Shown: positions 27,730 to 35,862 of the stretch, piece after piece
Numbering within the stretch: position 1 is the first letter of the stretch
Layout: each line of letters opens with the position of its first letter
Source: Methanofollis aquaemaris
GTDB taxonomy: Archaea; Halobacteriota; Methanomicrobia; Methanomicrobiales; Methanofollaceae
Reading direction: 5' to 3'
NCBI RefSeq assembly: GCF_017357525.1
Contig: NZ_CP036172.1
Span: 2,144,561-2,208,560 of the forward strand
Length of the DNA: 64,000 bases
Notes under the pieces: model-generated
Told to the model about the DNA's origin: nothing
The model's input: the letters and a program-made list of their open reading frames with translations, nothing else
Databases searched by the model: none
Program-made: the position numbers and the translations under genes

Positions 27730-28812
27730 TCAGGCCACCTCGTTGATCGCGTCGCAGATGTACGCCCGGCCCTCGTCGGTGACGTTGGGGTGGACCGGGA
27801 TGGAGAGCACCGAGGCCGCGAGTTTCTCGGAGATCGGGCAGGCGTCGGCCCCGGCATAGAGGGGTTGGTGGTTCAGGGCTACGGGATAGTGGACGGCGCA
27901 GCCGATCCCCTGCTCGCGGAGATGGGCCATCAGGTCGTCCCGCGAGAGCGGGAAGGCGTCGGTGACCTGGAGGGAGTACTGGTGCCAGACATGCGTCCTG
28001 CCGGGGGCGACCGCGGGGAGCACCAGGCCAGGTGCGGTGATGTGGGTGCGGTAATAGTCGGCATTCTCCTGCCGGCGGCGGTTGAAGCCGTCGAGTTTTT
28101 TGAGCTGCACCCGGCCGACCGCCGCGGCGAGGTCGGTCATCCGGTAGTTGTAGCCGAGTTCGGTGTGGAGGTATTTGTCGGCCTGGCCGTGGTTGATGAT
28201 CCGGCGGAGGAGTACCTTATAGTCATCAGAGCCGGTCGTCACCATCCCGCCCTCGCCGGTCGCCATGTTCTTCGTCGCATAGAAGGAGAAGCAGGCGAGG
28301 TCGCCGAGCGACCCGGTCCTCTGTCTGTGATATTCCGCGCCGTGGGCCTGGGCGGCGTCCTCGATGAAGACGAGATTATTATCATCGCAGATCTCGCGCA
28401 GCGCCCCGGCGTCGCAGGGCTGGCCGTACAGGTGGACACCGATGACGGCCTTTGTCCGGGGGGTGATCTTCGCGCTCACATCGGCCGGGTCGACCGTGGC
28501 GGTCGCCCGCTCGACGTCCGCAAAGACCGGCACCGCCCCGCACATCGAGACCGAGGAGGCGGTCGCAAAGAAGGTGAAGGCCGGGACGATCACCTCGTCG
28601 CCTGGCCCGACGCCGGCGGCGAGCAGCGCGGCGTGGAGGGCCGCGGTGCCGGAGTTGACGGCGACGGCGTGCGGGACACCGCAGTACGCGGCGAATTCCT
28701 GTTCAAACGCGGCGGTCTCCGGGCCCTGGGCGATCATACCCGAGTCGAGGACGACGGTGACGGCCTCTGCTTCCTCGCTTCCGAGGGAGGGCTGTGCGAT
28801 TGGGATCTGCAT
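27730..28812 (-). CDS. DegT-family sugar 3-aminotransferase (WbpE/GnnB-like)
   Basis: A PLP aminotransferase of 360 residues with the VNSGTAALHAALLAAGVGPG block (about 52-71), the IEDAAQAHGAE acidic motif (150-160) and PLP Lys181 in FYATKNMATGEGG. The start at 28812 (MQIPIAQPSLG) is chosen because AGGAG lies about 10 nt upstream, while an upstream in-frame extension lacks homology. It would aminate the 3-keto sugar made by the neighbouring oxidoreductase. It is the first gene of a tightly packed six-gene minus-strand operon and has a strong TATA box upstream. Confidence 0.88.
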   Translation of the reverse strand: MQIPIAQPSLGSEEAEAVTVVLDSGMIAQGPETAAFEQEFAAYCGVPHAVAVNSGTAALHAALLAAGVGPGDEVIVPAFTFFATASSVSMCGAVPVFADVERATATVDPADVSAKITPRTKAVIGVHLYGQPCDAGALREICDDNNLVFIEDAAQAHGAEYHRQRTGSLGDLACFSFYATKNMATGEGGMVTTGSDDYKVLLRRIINHGQADKYLHTELGYNYRMTDLAAAVGRVQLKKLDGFNRRRQENADYYRTHITAPGLVLPAVAPGRTHVWHQYSLQVTDAFPLSRDDLMAHLREQGIGCAVHYPVALNHQPLYAGADACPISEKLAASVLSIPVHPNVTDEGRAYICDAINEVA

Positions 28813-28852
28813 GGGGGTGCTCCTGATTGAATGCGCTGTTATTTTCGTGTGT

Positions 28853-28866
28853 CTTTTTATAAAAGT
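28853..28866 (-). promoter_or_regulatory. TATA-box promoter of the diamino-uronate operon
   Basis: Read on the minus strand, CTTTTATAAAAAG is a near-ideal archaeal TATA box. Initiation about 25 bp downstream would fall near 28832, leaving a short leader of roughly 20 nt that contains the AGGAG ribosome-binding site of the aminotransferase gene. Confidence 0.6.
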
Positions 28867-28962
28867 TTGTATTTTCTTCTGGGAATCAGGGGGAGTTAAA
28901 CAGATTCGGAAGAGATGGAGCCGATGGAGGGGGAAATTTTTCCCTGGAAAAAAGAGGGACAT

Positions 28963-29166
28963 TCACGAGGGAGAGGGCCCGCCCTCTCCCTCCTCGTCCT
29001 CTACCCTCACCGTGATCAGGTACGAGTGCCAGCCACCCCGTCTGATCGTGATCTCGGCGATCTCGCCTTCGGTCTGGCGCATCTCGGCGGCCAGGACGTG
29101 GGGGACGAGGTACAGGGGGACGGGGTACACGCTCCTCGTCCCGGCAGGAGTCTTCTTTGATGGCAT
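28963..29166 (-). CDS. small hypothetical protein
   Basis: A 67-residue frame beginning MPSKKTPAGTRSVYPVPLY, ending in an acidic, Gly/Pro-rich tail. The middle (EIAEITIRRGGWHSYLITVRV) alternates charged and hydrophobic residues like a small beta-sheet. GGAG lies upstream of the ATG. I recognise no family. It sits alone upstream of the uronate operon promoter; composition matches the GC-rich neighbours. Expression is plausible but unproven. Confidence 0.4.
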   Translation of the reverse strand: MPSKKTPAGTRSVYPVPLYLVPHVLAAEMRQTEGEIAEITIRRGGWHSYLITVRVEDEEGEGGPSPS

Positions 29167-29339
29167 GGTGATCGCTCTCCGGTGTCTTCGCACACCAGAG
29201 GGAGGTGGGAGGGGAGAGGGATAAATGAGGGGCGTGTGCGGGGGGTGAAAGTGAGCGTGAGAGTGTCGGGATGTTTCTTCATCGGGGGGATGAGCCCTTC
29301 TTCCCGGGATGCGGCCGGGAAGAACTATGGGGTATCTCT

Positions 29340-29455
29340 CAAAGAGGTTCGAAGGGGTTGGCCTCCTCCTCTGGACGAAGATGGCCGGGGGACGGTGACT
29401 GTATAGAATTTTGCATGAACCCCACGTTCATGCCCGATTCTCCAGAGCCGATCTG
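29340..29455. repeat. partial GGCTCTG-type element
   Basis: The segment ends GTTCATGCCCGATTCTCCAG followed by AGCC, the usual right end of the dispersed element, after a short GACGAAGATGGCCGGGGGACGG block. The left part is missing or degenerate and I found no target duplication. Confidence 0.45.
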
Positions 29456-29463
29456 CGACACCA

Positions 29464-29889
29464 TTATGGGTTCCCCGAAGATCGGTCGTGAAGATGCTCC
29501 AGGATGGCATCCCGGAATGCCGTGAGGGCACCGAGATCCTGGTGCAAGATTGCATAGACCTGTTCGAGATCCAGATCCCAGTAGATGTGGACCAGGACAT
29601 TCCGGAATCCTGCCAGGGCCGAGAGATCACGGGTAAGCGGTTCAGGGAGAATCCCGTTCTCGCCGAGGATCTCAAAAGTCTCGCGGTAACTTGCAGGTTT
29701 CCTGAGCCGCTCTTCTGCGATCAGATCGGTTGCAATATCGATCGCCGACTGGATCCCGACCAACATTGCATGAAAGACCATATTCCGGGTATCTCGATCA
29801 GAAAAGAACTGCTCCCTGGAGATGGATTGATATCGTTCCCAGTCCCCCATCGCATCCTGGAGTTCCCGCATGTGGTGAAGAATTCTCAT
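29464..29889 (-). CDS. hepT: HepT-like RNase toxin (DUF86)
   Basis: The 141-residue helical protein carries the HepT catalytic signature Rx4HxY as RNVLVHIY (about 101-108). The preceding LTRDLSALAGF and following LEQVYAILHQDL segments are typical of DUF86. HepT acts as a HEPN RNase toxin, and its partner MntA neutralises it by adding AMP near the active-site tyrosine. Its start overlaps the mntA stop by 4 bp (ATGA), so both are co-translated. Motifs are intact, so this pair may be functional. It is the first of several toxin-antitoxin modules in 29.4-33.3 kb. Confidence 0.88.
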   Translation of the reverse strand: MRILHHMRELQDAMGDWERYQSISREQFFSDRDTRNMVFHAMLVGIQSAIDIATDLIAEERLRKPASYRETFEILGENGILPEPLTRDLSALAGFRNVLVHIYWDLDLEQVYAILHQDLGALTAFRDAILEHLHDRSSGNP

Positions 29890-30305
29890 GTGGCCCCTGT
29901 TGTAAGAAGCGAGCGGTCCATCCTATCGTAGAGGGGCTTGAGATCGAGGTACTTCGCCAGCACATCAGCCTCAAATGCAACTCGCAGGCTCTCATCCCTG
30001 GCAAAGACAACCCTTCCCGTCTTCACCACTTCATACTGGAACTCCACGGGTGCGGTATTGAGAATCCGAAGGTCAACCTCGTATCTCGGCGTGATGCATC
30101 GTTCCAGATCGGCTGCGATCTTCATAGCATATCTGAAGAGTTCATATGGGCTCCTTTCCCCGGAAACGATAAGCCCTATGTCGATGTCATGAAAGTCGCT
30201 TCGCGCCAGGAACGAGCCATAGAGATAACCCAGCAGCAGATCCTCGACACCGGAGAGGCACCGGCTGATCTCTATGATCATCTCTTCTCTCTCACGATCG
30301 TTCAT
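29886..30305 (-). CDS. mntA: MntA-like nucleotidyltransferase antitoxin
   Basis: A minimal nucleotidyltransferase of 139 residues. The GSFLARSDFHDIDIGLIV block (about 31-48) has the GS and DxD catalytic pattern of the pol-beta superfamily, followed by YEVDLRILN (about 75-83) with a further acidic residue. The start MNDREREEM at 30305 is chosen because a GGGGGAGA ribosome-binding site precedes it, while an upstream in-frame extension has no homology. It pairs with the downstream HepT toxin in the usual antitoxin-first order. It is unlike the second mntA at 32.4 kb in detail, so the two pairs are separate acquisitions rather than a recent duplication. Confidence 0.82.
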   Translation of the reverse strand: MNDREREEMIIEISRCLSGVEDLLLGYLYGSFLARSDFHDIDIGLIVSGERSPYELFRYAMKIAADLERCITPRYEVDLRILNTAPVEFQYEVVKTGRVVFARDESLRVAFEADVLAKYLDLKPLYDRMDRSLLTTGAT

Positions 30306-30530
30306 ATCTCCCCCTGAAGACATAGTGACTTCTAACCTGATACTAGGATTGGGTGAAGGCAGGATAAAACTAGCGTTGCACTGAAAGCCTGGTGGTAGCG
30401 TGCATCCATTCTTCTGCAGGATTCCGTCCAGAAGAGAAGAGATCAGGTGCCCTGGCGTTTGGTCGACCGAAATCCTGGGGGTTGGAGGTAGCGATATTTG
30501 GATCGAGTGTGAAGAGGGGAACACTTCTCC

Positions 30531-30703
30531 TCACGCAAGGGTTTGCATGCCGTCTGTCCGGAACCACGGCGAGGGATGATCTCCTCTTCCCTCTTCTACG
30601 ACCTCATGCCAGACAGAATACACACTGATGAAAATCGATGGAGCAGATTGAAACGACTGATCTTTGCGAGGTGGATGAGCGGTGAGGAGTTACTGACTGC
30701 TCG
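30531..30703 (-). pseudogene. DUF3368 PIN-domain toxin remnant
   Basis: The minus strand encodes AVSNSSPLIHLAKISRFNLL, the N-terminal PIN/DUF3368 signature (normally VSDTSPLI.LAKI), then shifts frame to WHEVVEEGRGDHPSPWF and ends. The catalytic acidic residue of SD is Asn here, and the C-terminal half of the domain is missing. It directly follows and slightly overlaps the UPF0175 antitoxin remnant, the standard pairing of this toxin-antitoxin type. Confidence 0.7.
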
Positions 30704-30951
30704 TGGCATAGGCTTTTGTCCTGGTCGAGATCCTCATTGGCATAGTGCCTGGGGATCTTCTGTGCTCCAGGCAATTGCTCCCATTCCCATCTGTTCACCC
30801 CTGCGAGAGCACAGGCCTTTCCAGACGAGAGGATGCCACGCTGGTAGAGTGCCAGGGCGAGTTCCTGCTGCAGTGCGGCCTGGATCGTATCGGGAGGAAG
30901 ACGGAGTGCCTGGACGATATCCTCGGGCACCACGATCGTGATGTCTGACAT
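30690..30951 (-). pseudogene. UPF0175 antitoxin, C-terminal frameshift
   Basis: MSDITIVVPEDIVQALRLPP, ELALALYQRGILSSGKACAL and the AGVNRWEWEQL block are classic UPF0175. After HYANEDLDQD the frame slips in a run of four A (minus strand; 30714-30717). In the alternative frame the protein would end AYATSSQ with a TAA at 30690, the expected length. As read, it is extended by unrelated residues to 30604. The next gene is a broken PIN toxin, so the pair is probably dead. Confidence 0.78.
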
Positions 30952-31581
30952 ACTGTATGGGGAAGGGTGGAGCGTAGATCGTATAATACTATTGAAGAGT
31001 CAGGAAAGAAAGGCCGCCTATTTTTGACCATGAGCATATCCCAAAACTCTCCGGGGTTGAACATCTCCTCGGACCGAAGCGCTCCCTTCCAGAAATGCTG
31101 AACTTTCTCCTCTACCAGGGGGCTTGCCGACCCCCGACTGCCCGCTGATGAAGATTGGCGGGGGATCCGCATCCCGTTTCTCGGTGGCGATCCCCGGAAA
31201 TCAGCCCCTGATCCGGGCTCTGTTTCCACTATTTTCAGGGGCGTACCGCGGCGCCAGGATGGATGACATTACCTGCAGTCATATGGGGCGTCTGCGGGCC
31301 GGGTGAGGGGTGGTTTCCATCGTGCACCGGGGGAAAAATGGTCTCTCCTGGGAGATCTGGAACGAAGCCTGGTCCGGCCCCGGATCCGGGGCCGGCTCCC
31401 TGAATCCGGGGACAATATAGGCGTATTTGGGGGGGAGAGGGCCGTCGGTCCGGGTGGATACGCATCCCCCATGAGCGGGGGGGTCAATCCCTGCCCGGAG
31501 ATGGAACCGGGAATGCGTTCTTCATGAAGGGATCGTTGCGTGCAGGGGGAGATCGGGCGTTCACTTCGACAGAATTACAGT
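30952..31581. other. intergenic region with partial dispersed repeat
   Basis: No gene is supported. About 31030-31200 matches the left part of the long dispersed repeat (ATCCCAAAACTCTC, GAACATCTCC, CCGAAGCGCT, GGGGGCTTGCC, GATGAAGATTGG), aligned with 41.3 kb and 53.9 kb. The rest is GC-rich with short palindromes. Confidence 0.5.
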
Positions 31582-31786
31582 TACAGGAACGCCTGGAATT
31601 CCTCGACGGTCAGCCCGACCTGGAGAAGAATCGTCTGAAGGGTCTTAGGGGCAAGGTTTTTCACTGAATGTACAGGGACCGTGACGATGACGCCGCGCCC
31701 GGGATGATGAGGTAATGGTGGCTGCCCCGTATTCCAACCTCCTCGAAGCCGGCTCTATTCAGGGCCAGGACTATCGGGAGTTTCAT
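31582..31786 (-). pseudogene. hicA: HicA toxin, frameshifted
   Basis: The start MKLPIVLALNRAGFEEVGIRG and GSHHYL (with the HicA catalytic histidine) is in one frame. The remainder, HPGRGVIVTVPVHSVKNLAP and KTLQTILLQVGLTVEEFQAFL, is in another. A one-base change around 31725-31735 would repair it. The ATG overlaps the hicB stop as ATGA, giving the less common hicB-hicA order. A toxin without full length is probably inactive. Confidence 0.8.
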
Positions 31787-32018
31787 GTTGCATTGCTCGT
31801 GTTCAGAGGTACAGAGACCTCAACCGGAATGGGCTTTCCCGGTTTTCTGGCTACCTCGAGGTACCCCGCGATTGCCTCTTCAATATGTGCCAGTGCTTCT
31901 TCCTGGATCGATCCCTCGCCGATGCACCCGGGAAGGGAAGGGAAGGGACGGTTACGGTGTACCCTCCATCCTCATTCTGCTCCATGAGGACAGTGTAACG
32001 GAGACGAGTCTCTGCCAT
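31783..32018 (-). pseudogene. hicB: HicB antitoxin, frameshifted by a 5-bp tandem repeat
   Basis: The frame begins MAETRLRYTVLMEQNEDGG, after a GGAGGG ribosome-binding site, and reads YTVTVPSLPFPGASARD. Family HicB proteins read TVPSLPGCIGEG here. The DNA has three copies of CCCTT (minus strand; about 31928-31948). With two copies the frame becomes VPSLPGCIGEGSIQEEALAH and continues LEVARKPGKPIPVEVSVPLN to the TGA at 31783. So one extra 5-bp unit is the sole visible lesion in hicB. Confidence 0.85.
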
Positions 32019-32381
32019 GATCCCTCCACTGGAGAGTGATACATGGCAATATATAGGAGTTCCGTACGAGGTGAATGCCCCGACTGAATCAGGCATATGG
32101 TCCTGGACCATGCCGATGCTCCCGCTCATCTCCTGAAGTTTGGTCCTGATGGCGGCACTCCTGACAACCTCACTTCGGAGGCAATCGCCCGCTCCCCGAT
32201 AGAGGCATCGAGACGGTGCTTGAAGAGAGGGAGGATGAGACAGGAAGCCCGGGTTCTTCAGGGTGGGGTCGTTCACCCTCGTCCCGATCCCGGACGAGGG
32301 CCGTGGGGGGACTTCGAAGATTGCCCGGGGTCATTATCATGGCAACTCTTATCTCCCTCTATTCAGATAGGAGAAGATCAG

Positions 32382-32672
32382 ATGAGCCTGTATGCAGATG
32401 TGCTGGAAAAGAGGGATGAGATCCTGCGGATCGCAGCAGGCCACGGTGCCCGTACGGTCCGGCTCTTCGGCTCGGCTGTCAGGGGTGAGGAGACCCCGGA
32501 GAGCGACATCGATCTGCTCGTCGAATTTGAACCTGGACGAAATCTCCTCGACCATGTCGCCCTTGTCCAGGATCTGGAGGACCTGCTCGGCCGCAAGGTC
32601 GACGTCGTGACCGAGGGTGGACTGCACTGGTATATCAGGGACCGCATCCACCAGGAGGCCGTCCCCCTGTGA
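32382..32672 (+). CDS. mntA: MntA-like nucleotidyltransferase antitoxin, second copy
   Basis: A 96-residue minimal nucleotidyltransferase. The LFGSAVRGEETPESDIDLLV block (about 27-46) shows the canonical GSxxRGE...SDxD pattern, followed by GRKVDVVTEGGL with the third acidic residue. The ATG at 32382 is preceded by AGGAGA. It would AMPylate and silence the HepT toxin encoded by the next gene, whose GTG start overlaps this stop by 4 bp. All motifs are intact, so this module is probably functional. It is closer to textbook MntA than the copy at 29.9 kb. Confidence 0.9.
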   Translation: MSLYADVLEKRDEILRIAAGHGARTVRLFGSAVRGEETPESDIDLLVEFEPGRNLLDHVALVQDLEDLLGRKVDVVTEGGLHWYIRDRIHQEAVPL

Positions 32673-33013
32673 AAGACGACCGGCTGTACCTCATCCATAT
32701 CCTTGAGTGTGCTGGCAGGATCGAGTCCTACACCCGGGGAGGGCGGGAGGCGTTCATGGCATCCCCGATGGTGCAGGATGCGGTGATCCGGAACTTCGAG
32801 ATCATCGGCGAGGCGGTGAAGCAGGTCTCAGAACAGGTGAAAGAAAAACGTCCCGACGTCCCATGGCGTGCAATTGCCGGTCTTCGTGATATCCTGATCC
32901 ATCGGTATATGGGGGTGGACCTGGACGCGGTGTGGGACGTCGTCGAACAGGATCTCCCTGCACTGAAGCGGGCAGTTGCAGAGATCCTGGCCACGTTGCA
33001 GCAGGGCCCCTGA
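32669..33013 (+). CDS. hepT: HepT-like RNase toxin (DUF86), second copy
   Basis: A 114-residue DUF86 protein with the Rx4HxY signature as RDILIHRY (about 73-80), preceded by NFEIIGEAVKQVSEQVKEK and followed by VWDVVEQDLPALKRAV. It starts with GTG, overlapping the mntA stop (GTGA). It is full length with intact catalytic residues. It belongs to the short, SDIDLLV-partnered HepT subgroup, distinct from the 141-residue copy at 29.5 kb. Confidence 0.9.
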   Translation: MKDDRLYLIHILECAGRIESYTRGGREAFMASPMVQDAVIRNFEIIGEAVKQVSEQVKEKRPDVPWRAIAGLRDILIHRYMGVDLDAVWDVVEQDLPALKRAVAEILATLQQGP

Positions 33014-33084
33014 ACCGGAGACGATCGAGGGCTGCGCTTTTTTTAAAATGTCCTCTCTTTCCAGAAAAGGATGGACCTTCATAG

Positions 33085-33288
33085 TCAGTCCCGGGTGTCG
33101 GCCGCGGCATCCCGGCTGCGCAAAAATGCCTCGATCTCCTGCCTGAACTGGGCGAAATCTCCGATATGCTCCTGCAGGATCGCAAACGTGAGGGCGTCGT
33201 CGATCGCTCCGGAGCGGTGGACGACGGATGGTTCTGAACCCTTTCATCGCCTTGAGGTTCGTGAGCCTCCCTCTGCTGAGGATTCCGT
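33085..33288 (-). pseudogene. third HepT-like fragment
   Basis: The minus strand encodes GILSRGRLTNLKAMKGFRTI, then after one extra C continues IVVHRSGAIDDALTFAILQE and HIGDFAQFRQEIEAFLRSRD to a TGA. This is the C-terminal half of a DUF86 protein. The Rx4HxY motif is damaged by the frameshift, and its tyrosine reads Ser. The N-terminal half is replaced by the truncated tnpB, suggesting a transposon insertion or deletion junction near 33290. Confidence 0.7.
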
Positions 33289-33294
33289 GCCGGA

Positions 33295-33912
33295 TCAGAT
33301 CTCGTCCGTACCGGGCACGCCGAGGCGGAGGTCGGTGTTCAGCATCGCACAGATATCGAAGACATTCACAATCCCACGGTCGATCCCGAGTACCTTAACC
33401 TCCTGCACTGGTTCCACGTCTGGATGCTCCATCGAGATGTGGAGGTAAAACACCTTCTTTCTCCTGTCATAGGAGAGAGTCGAAGTCGTGACCTTCCAGG
33501 AGAGGTACTGGCGATGATACTCGGAGATCGGAAACGTCGCTTTGATCCGTCCTTTCACCGATGCAATGGTAGCAAGACCCCGCACCAGGTTCACCGTGAT
33601 GACTCGTTGATTGTACCGCATAGCGGCGAACGGCTTTCGTTCGGGTATGGTCTTACACTTCACGGCTTTCAGGGCCTCACACGCGCAATCTCGCGCACCC
33701 TGCACCAGAGAGGACGGAAGATCAGGAACAGTCTCACGAACACCCTTGTAGGTTGCCTTGTGGTTCTCCACCTTATTCCACGTATGGTCCTTGGACCCCC
33801 ACTGTGCAGAGGCAGAGAACGCGATGGAATAGGCTCTCATCGTATTGAGGAGAGCAGTAGGGCCACCTTCAGGCAACTGAAGTTTGAACGTGATTGTCCG
33901 GATCACATTCAG
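33295..33912 (-). pseudogene. tnpB: truncated TnpB (IS200/IS605 type), RuvC lost after motif I
   Basis: From about 33912 the frame reads VIRTITFKLQLPEGG, then WNKVENHKATYKGV, YNQRVITVNLVRG, YDRRKKVFYLHISMEHPD and VKVLGIDRGIVN. That covers the wedge/REC part of TnpB and the first RuvC aspartate. After this it turns into unrelated sequence and stops at 33295. RuvC motifs II and III and the zinc ribbon are absent, so the nuclease is dead. An IS605-type end hairpin lies 50 bp upstream. Confidence 0.8.
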
Positions 33913-33952
33913 ATGCTGACCATGATAGCAGAAAAATGTACCGGAGGTGACG

Positions 33953-33990
33953 GGCAATTCCTCCCCGGCCTGAAGGCCGGGGTCTCCTTG
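33953..33990. repeat. IS200/IS605-type terminal hairpin
   Basis: AATTCCTCCCCGGCCTGAAG followed by GCCGGGG forms a perfect 8-bp stem (33963-33970 with 33975-33982) with a TGAA loop. This is the usual left-end structure of IS605/IS1341-type elements and lies at the 5' side of the tnpB remnant. Confidence 0.6.
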
Positions 33991-34113
33991 CCCATTTAGA
34001 TGAACCTCCTGATCCCCCCTATGGTCTTGATTATGCACCTGGAGGAAACCTCATCGGGAATCCAATCGATATAAATGAAATGAACAGGGTTAGAAGATAT
34101 CAAAAATATTCCA

Positions 34114-34314
34114 ATGTCTGATCACATCACCAGAGTCCTCAAAATCGTCTCCGGCAGTGTTATAACTCAGGTTATGGTGATGGGTTGTATCGGTCGGGGA
34201 TTATGGGTTGCCTTGATGCATCGGTTCGCAGTGCATAGTGTCACCCCATCCAGACGCTGCATCAGAAATAATATGAAGCCAGGATCCAGCACATTCAGGA
34301 GAGAATCGATATGA
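34114..34314 (+). pseudogene. possible truncated flippase N-terminus
   Basis: The frame MSDHITRVLKIVSGSVITQV resembles the amphipathic N-terminus of Wzx-type flippases but loses similarity after about 25 residues. An intact flippase follows at 34358. It may be a leftover of an earlier copy. Support is weak and rests on this short stretch and the position. Confidence 0.25.
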
Positions 34315-34357
34315 GAGCATACTCCCGGTACATCGGAGTGCCTTTGAGTCAGGGTGC

Positions 34358-35728
34358 ATGACAGGCAACGAGCAGAAGGGAATAATTACCAGGTTTTTTT
34401 CACACCTGATCCTCCCCGTCGTGAAGAGAAACCCGTATGCTTCTCGTGTGTTCGAGTTTATCCTGGATAATCCACTTTACAGGGGCGTACTCATCCTTGG
34501 CAGCGGCACCGCAGTTGCCCAGTTGATCGGTATCATTTCGATGCTGCTCATTACGCGCCTCTATACTCCGTCTGATCTGGGTGTTCTTGCGGTATATTCA
34601 TCCATATTGGGGATCGTCGGGACCGGCGCCACTTTTCGGTATGAGTTTGCCTATGCATTACCAAAACAAGATGAAGATGCGGCAAATTTGTTTGGACTGT
34701 GTCTCGTCCTCCTGATCATTACAACCGCGGGGTTTGCACTGATTCTCCTCTCTGGAAGGGAACTTCTGATCGATGCCTTTGGTCTGGATACCCTTGAGCG
34801 GTATATCTGGTTCCTGCTTATCGGTTTCTTCGGGATGGGGCTCTATACAATACTGAACTACTGGGCAATCCGGCAGAGGGATTACAAGAGGATCACCTAC
34901 ACAAAGATCAATCAGGGTGCAGGGGGTGCAGTGTGCAAGATCCTCCTTGGTATTGTCTCATTAGGGCCAGTGGGCCTGATAATCGGGCATATCGTCTCTC
35001 AGATCGTGGGAATCGGCACGTTTGCACGTGCTATGTGGAGGAAGGAGAGAGAAAACCTCAAGGCCATATCCTTGAGCGGCATGAAGGGTGTTGCAAAAAC
35101 ATACCGGAGTTTTCCAATATTTAATCTGCCGGCCTCTATCGTGAACACCATGTCCTTGCAACTCCCGCCGCTTATGTTGCTCGCACTCTATGATGCACAG
35201 GTTGTCGGTTTCTACGCCCTTGCCCATATGGTGATGGTGCTTCCTGTCAGTGTCATCTCACAGTCGATGGGGCAGGCATACGTTGGCGAAGCGTCAAAGA
35301 TGGTCAGGGAGGAGTCCCGAGAACTGCGAATGTTCTATATGAGAACATTCAGGCATTTATCGATGATTGCCGTCCCTCTCATTGGTATCCCGGCGTTGTG
35401 TGCCCCGTTTGTGGTTCCGATCATTTTTGGTGGGGCATGGGTGGAGGCGGGATGGTATTGCTGGCCGTTGGCGTTGATGGTCATCCCACAATTTATTTTT
35501 TCACCAATAGGTACTTTGTCATTGTATGGATATAATCACTGGGCGTTCATGTGGAATGTTGCACGTGTTATCGGGATTATTATCTCATTTTATCTGAGTT
35601 TTTTGCTCGAATTGTCTGTAATAACAACTATAATAATTTATGCATTTGTTATGTTGGTGATGTATATCGTTGGGTTCATAATGAATTTGAAGGCGATTGC
35701 CAACTTTTCGTCGGAGATAACGCACTAG
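34358..35728 (+). CDS. polysaccharide flippase, Wzx family, second copy
   Basis: The 456-residue protein has about 12 transmembrane helices, with the family N-terminus GVLILGSGTAVAQLIGIISM and LLITRLYTPSDLGVLAVYSS (about 50-89). It would flip a lipid-linked glycan across the membrane. It belongs to a different Wzx branch (polysacc_synt_3-like) from the one at 14.5 kb, so the locus may export two glycans. The last 60 codons become AT-rich, continuing into the AT-rich acetyltransferase gene downstream. Confidence 0.9.
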   Translation: MTGNEQKGIITRFFSHLILPVVKRNPYASRVFEFILDNPLYRGVLILGSGTAVAQLIGIISMLLITRLYTPSDLGVLAVYSSILGIVGTGATFRYEFAYALPKQDEDAANLFGLCLVLLIITTAGFALILLSGRELLIDAFGLDTLERYIWFLLIGFFGMGLYTILNYWAIRQRDYKRITYTKINQGAGGAVCKILLGIVSLGPVGLIIGHIVSQIVGIGTFARAMWRKERENLKAISLSGMKGVAKTYRSFPIFNLPASIVNTMSLQLPPLMLLALYDAQVVGFYALAHMVMVLPVSVISQSMGQAYVGEASKMVREESRELRMFYMRTFRHLSMIAVPLIGIPALCAPFVVPIIFGGAWVEAGWYCWPLALMVIPQFIFSPIGTLSLYGYNHWAFMWNVARVIGIIISFYLSFLLELSVITTIIIYAFVMLVMYIVGFIMNLKAIANFSSEITH

Positions 35729-35862
35729 ATAAGTATAATAACTGGATCGAATGATGGGGTTATAGAAAGGAGAAATGCGGATATCACAATGTGATTATAT
35801 CTTTGATGAAATATTGTGGTGTGCGTCGTAATTGCTAAGAATATGGGGGAGGGGGGGTAGAA

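Noticed and set aside
26893-28830. A 645-residue open frame on the plus strand opposite the aminotransferase/oxidoreductase/epimerase genes.
   Set aside because: It is the antisense shadow of GC-rich genes with clear family motifs on the minus strand. Its sequence is dominated by Asp, Gly, Arg and Val with no domain.
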